Source: Prorocentrum cordatum (taxonomy: Eukaryota; Sar; Dinophyceae; Prorocentrales; Prorocentraceae). From it: DNA of 64,000 nucleotides. A model generated the notes under the pieces. It did no database searches, had not been told where the DNA came from, and worked only from the letters and a program-made list of their open reading frames with translations. The translations under genes and the position numbers were made by a program. The stretch's first letter is position 1. Each line of letters opens with the position of its first letter. Shown piece by piece: positions 56,953-64,000 of the stretch. The DNA lies in contig CAUYUJ010001470.1 in the NCBI GenBank assembly GCA_963575745.1, positions 456,174 to 520,173 of the forward strand, given 5' to 3'.

Positions 56953-58368
56953 AATTTCCCTCCCCCTCCTCTCATTGCGCGCTGTCGTTGCTCCGCGTCT
57001 TCCCCCCCCCTTAGCTCTTCCACCCCGCACCAGTTGCGAGCGGTGCTCGGTCGGCAGGCGCGCGCCTCGCCCGGCGCGCCCGGCGCCTTCGCGCCCCTTC
57101 TCTTCCTCGCTCGCTCCTGCTTGATTTGCTCTGCTGCTCCATTCCTTTCCCCCCCCCTCTTTCCCTCACCCCCCCCCCCCTCTCCCGCCAGCGTCTGGCC
57201 AGCCGCGCCGATTCGCGCGATCGGGAAATTTGGCGCGCGACGATTTTCCCCCCCTGGCTCGCACCCCCCCTGTTCGACCCCATATTTTAGAATTTGTTTG
57301 TTTTTGTTCGCCAAGGGTGACACTTCAGTATCGTTTTGGTTCACCAAATGGCCGGCACCTGCGCCGGGGCATGCACCCGGGGACCCTCTCGCCTGGTCAT
57401 TGCCACACCGGGAAGGTCGGCGCGCTGCTTGCCGATCGCCAGGACTCGAGAACTAAACCTACAAATCAAAGATTCCATAGAAATGCAAAACAAAAACAAC
57501 GCAAATGGAAACAACAATACTGAAAAACATTAAAAAAGCGGCAATAAAAAACAAACGCGCAAATCGCAAAATCACATAAAAACGCACCAAAAAATAGCAA
57601 GGGTTCGGTTTGGACAAACTACGTGTTGTCGTTTCTGAATGTTGGATTTACGAATCGAAAACTGAATTCGTTGCGCTTCTTCGACCGAGTCGGCACCGAA
57701 CGAATTCGCCATTCACGTTTCCGCTCACATTTTGCGCATCGGTAACCGAAGTCGCACACGTTTCTAGTGAATCGAATCACGATCTGACGTCTCGGGCGGA
57801 AACATGATTTGAATGGATAATATCAATGTGAAATCTTGAATATGAAATAATGCGTTTTTGATTCTCGGGGAAAAAACAAGAAAAAGAAAAACTATATTTT
57901 GATAGCTCATTTCAAAATTCAAGTGCTCCAACGGCTCGGCTAAGCGACCTGGCAAGCCACCAAGAGGCTGACATCGATATTTAAATGATAACTTCCCGAA
58001 GAGCAACAACTCCGCCGCACGGCCAGAATGCAAAACCTTCCGCGAGAATTCACGACGGGGAAAGGACAAGAAAGACATGGGAAAAGGAGAAGAAAGGAAA
58101 GAAGCAGGGAAAAAGCACCAGCAGCGGACGACGGACGACGAGGGAAGAGGCGAACGGGAAGGCCGGCCAAGATAGGCGACGCGCAAAGCGGTCGGGAAAA
58201 AGCGCTCACACAGAGCCGCGCCTGAACGGCGCATCGGCAGGAAAATTGGCCACGTGAAACACATGCGCATTATAACCCGGTTCGCGCAGACGCCCCCCTG
58301 CAGCGCCTCGGAAGCGCACGCTGGAATTCTTCGCCCCAGCGAAGCGCGAAGGTATGCTACAGCGCGCC
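56953..58368. other. Unassigned DNA
   Basis: GC-rich to 57280 with C-runs, then AT-rich A-rich DNA to 58000, then purine-rich. No gene was recognised. Confidence 0.45.
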
Positions 58369-58412
58369 GGAGGAGGAGGAGGAGGAGGAGGAGGGGGAGG
58401 AGGAGGAGGGGG
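58369..58412 (+). repeat. (GGA)n microsatellite at the LINE 2 3' end
   Basis: Read on - it is (TCC)n and begins 57 bases past the LINE 2 stop codon. Confidence 0.9.
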
Positions 58413-58469
58413 GCTCAGCGGTGCAAACATGCCCCAGATTCGTATCATCTGGGCCCCGGATTCGGATCA

Positions 58470-60640
58470 CTACGAAAAGCAGTAGTCTACAACAGCTGCG
58501 TTCCATTGCCCCGGCGCTCCACGTAGTAGAGCTTGCAATCTGTCGGGGTCGTTTCCTGCCACGGCCAGGGCTTGAGCGTGCATGTAGGCGTTCCACTGTA
58601 AACGAGGGCGCCCTCTGAGGCGCGGCGTGCCCCAGTCCCTGGGCAGAATACGGCAGTCTTGTCCAGCTTGAAACACCATTGCTCTGGGCAGGCTCCCAGG
58701 CGGTCCCCTGGCCAGTTTACCATAAAAGTTCAATTGGCGCTGTAATAAACAAACTGATAACGGGCATGCTTCCGCTGCCGCCCGCACATTAGCGTTGCTG
58801 ACGCGAGACGGGAAAGCTGGCACTATTTCGAAAATCGTTCGCACGCATTCTGCTTGGAAGCTGCGAAGTCGATCCCGGTCCGCCTTCAGTAACATGCAAG
58901 ATTCTAGCCCGTAAAACAGTTTAGTATACACGCAAGCTTGCAGCACCCGCAATTTGCGCCGTTGGCTCATATTCGCATGGCTCCACATTGCGCATAGTTT
59001 GTGGAATGCTGCGCTCGCTTCCCCCAGGCGCCGTGTGAGCTCAGTTCCAGCTCTGCCATATGCACTTAATAATCCGCCCAGGTAAACTGCATGTTCTTGG
59101 ATTTGATTGCCTCGCCGTTTGGCCCAAGCACAGCGTCGTTGGATCGCACTCTCAGTCAAATTGTTTTCCCGGCATTCAGATCAAGACCAAGCGTTTTGCC
59201 AATCTGCGCAACTGTCGCGACATGTTTCTGGGGGGCGGGTTCGTCTTCAGCCACGAGCATCGCGTCGTCGGCGTACAGGGCGTCGTTTGCGATGATGTAC
59301 GGCTTGCCTGTGAAATGGTCGCAGTCGGTTGCCCATTTGTCGCCCACGGCCTCCAGGAGCACGGACATAACAATAATGGAAGGGCATGGAGACAACAGCA
59401 ATCCCTGTGCTATTCCAGCTTCTTGAACTCGTTGTGGAGATACAAGAGGGCCCTCTTTGACAACGAACCGCCGCACCCTGTAGATCGCCGCAATCATGTC
59501 GAGCATCGCCGAAGGCACGCCGAAGTGTAGGAGCGCGCACAATAGGCCGTCTGTCTCGATACGATAGAAGGCTCTACTCCAATCCAAGACGTAAAATAAG
59601 CAGCTGCCCATATTTATCGTCAAGAGCAGCATCCACCAGCCTGCGCGCCAAAAGCACTGCTTTACTAGTTCCTCTGCCTGGTCTGAAACCATACTGGGTT
59701 TCCCGTAACCTTTCTTCTGCCCCGCCCTCTTTGAAACGATGCAAGATAATGCTGGCGAAGATATTGTAGCCGACTGCTAATAATGAGAAGGGTCTGTAGT
59801 TGCCCGGCTGCGATACGCCCCCCCTCTTGAAGATAGATACCACCGACGCCTGCCGCCACTGCGCTAGAATATCTTTGTTCTACCAGCATGCGTCGCAGAG
59901 GTCCCGTAGAATTTCCTGGGCTTTGTTGTTCGACCATAGTGCGTGCCAAAAGTCGGGTGGAACGTCGTCGTTGCCTGCCGCCATTTGTACCCGAAAATGT
60001 TTCACAGCTCGTCGTCGCTTTACCAGATATGGTTGGCAACCATTGTCGCCAACCATATCTGGTAAATTCAGCCCAACATGACACACGCGACACTGTACTT
60101 GTTCGAGGTACTCCGCCATCGTTTCCGGCCTTTGTTCAGCATCCACAAGATTGCCACTCAAGTTGCGGAGTCTTCCAGTCGTCGCGGCTCGTCTTTTCTG
60201 GAGAGATCGCATTGCTCCCCACCCATCTTGGTCAATTGCCCCATCTAACGCTGCCGTCTGTCGGCGCGAACAGACATCTGAATCTGTTTGTTCAGTATTT
60301 TGAACTCGTTCATACTTGCTCCACTGTTCCTGGTAATATTCCGTTGATCTACGAGGTGCAACGTTCTCGAGGAAATCCACGGCCGCCGCGGCGTAGCATC
60401 GCACGGAGGGATTGCAGCAGCAGCGGATTCAAGCATGCACTGTGCCACTGCCGACGCTTTCGCACCCGGATCTCTATGTTCAGGTTGTTGCCTCCAGTTT
60501 TCCACGACGCCCTCTGCGCACTTGCAAGCGGCGCTGACATTGAGGAGTTCTGCCATGTTTAATCGAGGTGGGCGTTGGTGATGGTCTGCTTTTTGCATGC
60601 TTATGCCCAAATCCACGTGCCAACCCACATGCACGTAGCC
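58470..60640 (-). mobile_element. LINE-type retrotransposon 2, 5'-truncated, frame broken
   Basis: On - from about 60640 to the stop at 58470: a post-endonuclease linker (RRPWISSRTLHLVDQRN, LNKQIQMSVRADRR), then RT motifs GNYRPFSLLAVGYN, QYGFRPGRGTSKAV, motif A VLDWSRAFYRI, motif B GIAQGLLLSPC, and catalytic YADDAMLV with YADD at 59264-59275. A thumb and C-terminal region follow (QACVYTKLFYGLESC, GRPRLQWNAYMHA). Damage: a TAG at 59880-59882 inside the frame that covers 60404-59574, and frame changes near 60350, 59590 and 59157. Key catalytic residues are still present, so inactivation is recent or partly read error. The endonuclease domain is missing. The 3' UTR is 57 bases and runs into (TCC)n. 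Confidence 0.85.
60021..60064. other. Perfect 17-bp inverted repeat inside LINE 2
   Basis: TACCAGATATGGTTGGC at 60021-60037 and its exact reverse complement at 60048-60064 flank a 10-base loop. It lies in the linker upstream of the RT and is in an open frame on -. Confidence 0.9.
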
Positions 60641-61169
60641 GAAGTACTACTCGTTCTAGTAGTGCGAGATGCCAGTACTAAGTGTAATACTGTCTACGGT
60701 GGCAGGTGTAGGAGCACATGCGTTCTGCTATCGCATGTCCCGTTGGCGAACATGAGCAACCCCGCATGGGGGGCGCCGCGTCAGTTTCACGAGTGCAACC
60801 AGAAGAGCTCCAAGGGGGCCCCGCGGGGCAAACATCGCCCCAATTCCGTGGATAAGCGCACATATTTAGCACGCTCGCCGAATCGATCCAAAAAGCGCCC
60901 AAAATAGCCGACATAGGCCTTGAAAGTACCCTGCAACGACCCCAGTGGACCCCAGTTGGCTCAGAATCTTTGAAAAGCCCAGAGACTCTCAAAGAGGCGG
61001 AGAACTTCTCAGAGGCTCAGAATTTCTGAAAGGCCCAAATGCTCAGAGCCTTTCAGAAGCTCAAAGCCTCTCAGAGACTCAGCCCCTGAGAGGAAGCTCA
61101 GAATCTTTGAGAGGCTCTAAGTTACTTCCTAAGTATATTCCCGGAAGGCTCTCTGAGAGCTATAAGGTT
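60641..61169. other. Spacer with a CAGAGCCTTTCAGAAG-type minisatellite
   Basis: About 60970-61105 is made of variants of CTCAGAGGCTCAGAATTTCT. No gene was recognised, and the upstream end of LINE 2 falls just before this. Confidence 0.5.
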
Positions 61170-61478
61170 TTAGATTAGAGGGTGGTGGTGCCTGCCAGCA
61201 GCCCATCTTCGCCGGTCCAGAGTCCCCGCAGAGGCCTGTTCGAGTTCGCAGCGGGCCCCGGAACGCTTCCGGCACGCGCCCACGCGTGCCTGCAGAGCCC
61301 TGGCGAGCCTGGCTTCAAGAGAGCCCCCCAGAGCCCTGCAGGTGAGCTGTCTCTTTGCTCTCCGGGTTTTGGACGCTACCAAACCGACATTCCAAGTGGC
61401 AATACGGCCGCACTCGACTGACGAACGACACAACGCGCTGCTGCTGAGGTGAGCTCGGCTACTTCGTTCCAGCTCCAA
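61170..61478 (-). mobile_element. Possible N-terminus of a LINE endonuclease domain
   Basis: A 102-codon - frame contains GRIATWNVG, like the first motif of the apurinic-type endonuclease of non-LTR retrotransposons (T-W-N-V with the metal-binding Asn), followed by basic and Arg/Ala-rich sequence. The later motifs (QET, the catalytic Asp/His, SDH) were not found. It is separated from LINE 2 by about 500 bases of unrelated repeat. It may be a separate 5' fragment or chance. Confidence 0.3.
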
Positions 61479-61927
61479 AAGATTATTCCATCTGACTGGA
61501 ATCGCCCCGGAACGCGCTGGAAAAGCCCCGAAATCTGCTCGAAAGCATCGCCGCGGGATGCAAGATTGCTAAAATCTGTTCAAAAAAAACAATTGTATGC
61601 TTCAAATAACTCGTAGAACTTCCCTTAGCAAATTGCTGGAAACTTAAGAATAATTCGAACGCGCTGGAGAGCTCGTTGGCCAGAAAAATCTCGACGGACC
61701 TTTTGGTGACTTTTGCTCGGTTGAAAATTATGTTCTCGAAATTCAACATTCCGTTCGAGCTCTAAAATTTGTTCCCACCATATTCGACATTATTTCCGCT
61801 CGTTTTCTCAATCGCAGCTCGATCGGGTACCTATTACTGCCGAAAAGCACCGCGGCGGGATCGGCCGCCCCGAGTCATCTTGACAGGCGCTGTCGGTTTT
61901 CTGCACAAAACAATCGGAAGACAATCA
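61479..61927. other. AT-rich spacer
   Basis: No gene was recognised. Confidence 0.4.
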
Positions 61928-62152
61928 TGAAACGCGCTATTTGATAGTGTCTAGATCCCTGAAACCAATATTCTATGAACGCTCGGGCTGAACAACTATT
62001 CGAACTCTGTTAGAGACTGGTTTTCTTGGTCTAATTCGCGCTGCAGATGAGCTACAGGGCTGTTTTGGAAGGAAATCATCAAAGGCGCTATTTGAATGTA
62101 TCAAAAAAATCAACCTGCCATTAGCGATCGGGCTGAACAACTATTCGTACTC
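61928..62152 (+). repeat. Diverged direct duplication, period about 150 bp
   Basis: CGCGCTATTTGATAGTGTCT at 61932 and GGCGCTATTTGAATGTATCA at 62081 begin two related stretches, both continuing to TCGGGCTGAACAACTATTCG. Confidence 0.65.
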
Positions 62153-62354
62153 TGCCTACTCTTTAAAATGATACACGGCAAAGAAACTCTTCGAGTCCCC
62201 CAGCGGCAACCAAAGTTGACGGTTCACCGCCGGCGCCCGTTATCTGGACACCTTGTTCTTTTTTCTCCACACCTCGCAGCGACTGAACCAAGCCACACTG
62301 AAGTCTCAACATTGTCAGAGCGCACAAGAAAATGATTGATTAAAGTGTAGCGGA
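62153..62354. other. Unassigned DNA
   Basis: Short spacer, no gene seen. Confidence 0.4.
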
Positions 62355-62484
62355 AGGAAGAAGAAGAAGAAGAAGAAGAAGAAGGAGGGAGGAGAGGAGG
62401 AAAAGAGAGGAAGAGGGAACAGCAGCAGACGACAAACGACGAGGAGAGAGAGAGAGTGAGTGAGAGAGAGAGAGAGAGAGAGAG

Positions 62485-62558
<74 letters not shown>

Positions 62559-62698
62559 CAGATGGAGGGGGCGAACGGGGGGGGCCAGGCCCCAAAAAGC
62601 GGCGACGCGCGACGCGCGCACCATGCTCCCCAACCACGGCGGCCAAGGGGGGAGGAGAAAGGAGGGAGGGGGGAGACGACGGACGACAGCGAGACGAC

Positions 62699-62730
<32 letters not shown>

Positions 62731-62820
62731 CAACCGGCGGGACACGACAACAGCAAAAAAGGAAGAGGGAGGGAGGAATGGAGGAAGGAGGGGGAAGGAG
62801 AGAGAATACGAAGCGACCAG
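62355..62820 (+). repeat. Purine-rich simple-repeat complex with poly-A 52
   Basis: (GAA)n at 62357-62385, (GA)n, an A run at 62485-62536, (GA)n again, GGGGGGG, (GAC)n at about 62693-62731, and GGA-type purines to 62810. It lies immediately 3' of LINE 3 (which reads on -). Confidence 0.9.
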
Positions 62821-62889
62821 GCGGGAGGCTGCCAGTCCCTGCAGCGGCGCAGAGGATGACGCGCGAACGGAAGGCGACAGCTCAGAAGG

Positions 62890-64000
62890 TCGGCCCAAGC
62901 AGTGCCTGAGTTAGCGATGTCTCGCAGTAAAGCCTGGAGACAATATTGAAATACGTGCACAGATGGCGCGGCGACTACGCTGTCCGGCAGAAAGTTATAA
63001 ACGTTGACTAAACCCAACACCGAGCGTCGGGCAACTCGGGAGCGCGAAGCGGGAGGGGGCCCGCCAGATGCCGGGCGCGGCGGCGAGGGGAACGAGGGGG
63101 AGGAGGAGGAGCAGGGCGGAAAAAGGAGGAGAAGTGGCCCGGGCTGAGGCCAAGGACAGAACGATGGATAACGCCAAGCATGGCGATGTCTCGTCTGACA
63201 GGGAGCGGAGCCAAGGCAAAATGCAGTAATGCATCAAGGTCTGAAACTGCCAGAGACTGGAGAAATCGGTGCTGAACGGCGTCCAAAGGGGCGAGAGGAA
63301 GAGGAGGCGAAATGGAATGCACATGTCCTGTATTCGATGAAAGATAAAACTTGGGCCTTATATAAGAAAATAATGTCAGCGGTATTATAGAATCTGCGGC
63401 TACGAAGAAGTCTCCGGATTTTCCATCCACAGTCGCTGACACAAGACAAAATTGCTTCGTGCATAAGAAGCCTGGAATCGAAGACGACGCCAAGAAGCTT
63501 AAAAGCGCGAGATAATGTGCATGCTTTCCTTTCCAAGATCGAAAACAACCCTGTCAGCTTCACCCAAGCGGTGAAAGGGAGTTTGGCATTCAGCTAACAT
63601 GCCATGCGCCTGGCCGTTTGAGTGCCTTGGTAAATCATATTTTCCCTGTGGACCGGATCTGATTGCTTGCCCTGTACGATGACTGGCGCCGCGCGCCTCT
63701 CCAGCCAGCTGGCGAGAACACCAAGCACGCTTTCAGGGACAAAGAACCCGCGCAGCTTGGCGAGCAGACAGGGCACATCGACTCGATCGAAGGCACCACT
63801 GGCGTCAGAGCAGCACAAGAGGACGCCGGCCAGAAGAAAGAACACTGACTGATGCATTGCAAAGCAAAAAATAAGATTGCATCGCGCGCCCCTCTGCCGG
63901 GAGTGCAGGCGAACTGACGCGCGCCATCAGCGCCAAACCTGTCCAGCTGCAAGCTGAATGTAAGAACATGCGCTCCACGACCTTCGAACCTGAGCGGTCA
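62890..64000 (-). mobile_element. LINE-type retrotransposon 3, partial, catalytic motif deleted
   Basis: It enters from the window edge and reads on -: SKVVERMF, RQFACTPGRGARDA, motif A SDASGAFDRVDV (63804-63806 holds the first Asp), WLERRAAPVIVQG and NMIYQGT (63594-63640). Within about 15 codons and a frame change it jumps to AECQTPFHRLGEADRVVFD. In related elements that interval is about 45-60 residues and includes the FADD catalytic motif, which is absent here. Downstream: FKLLGVVFDS, FYNTADIIFLYKAQ, FIEYRTCAFHFA, RRDIAMLGVIHRSVLG, and LVNVYNFLPDSVVAAPSV, with the end near 62890. At least three frame changes. Not active. A different family from LINEs 1 and 2. Confidence 0.85.

Overview
This window looks like repeat-rich nuclear DNA of a protist, most likely a dinoflagellate. 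The evidence is the GC-rich first 46 kb, the very large load of simple repeats and degenerate minisatellites, three non-LTR retrotransposon (LINE) fragments of types I associate with dinoflagellates, and long stretches with no recognisable gene. This is inference: no rRNA, tRNA or spliced-leader sequence was found to confirm it. No bacterial-style operons, no CRISPR array and no convincing intact host gene were seen.

Layout. 0-5.9 kb: GC-rich spacer, copy A of a dispersed repeat, a first CAT array and unassigned DNA. 5.9-7.1 kb: a coding-like frame on the + strand (charged, then Ala/Pro-rich, then a membrane segment) cut by one in-frame TGA. 7.2-9.2 kb: two more CAT arrays flanking the 3' end of a LINE on the - strand. 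9.3-9.5 kb: a long foldback hairpin. 10-36 kb: repeats almost throughout, including polypurine tracts, (GAC)n, tetranucleotide repeats, an 11-bp satellite, small inverted-repeat elements, a six-copy 80-bp family and a sequence of about 185 bp present twice in opposite orientation. 

36.9-45.3 kb is the most informative part. It is an 8-kb block of - strand coding sequence. In order of translation it holds an RNase H domain, a Cys-rich zinc-like segment, a large UPF1/DNA2-like SF1 helicase with Walker A, DEAGQ, GDPQQLPP, YRMHP and the arginine-finger motif, a long C-terminal region with Cys clusters, and a second ORF 50 bases further on. The frame breaks about ten times. Of the breaks examined closely, at least three are single-base losses in C/G runs, so the gene may be intact and the breaks partly sequencing error. 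It is probably part of a large mobile element. 

45.7-46.4 kb is a minisatellite, after which composition turns AT-rich. 46.4-58 kb holds a 78-bp minisatellite that keeps a 26-residue frame, an unidentified gene remnant with two stops, a possible C2H2 finger and a tyrosine-recombinase-like C-terminus. 58.4-64 kb holds two further LINEs on the - strand. All three LINE copies have their 3' ends roughly 60-100 bases from a simple repeat, each of a different sequence.
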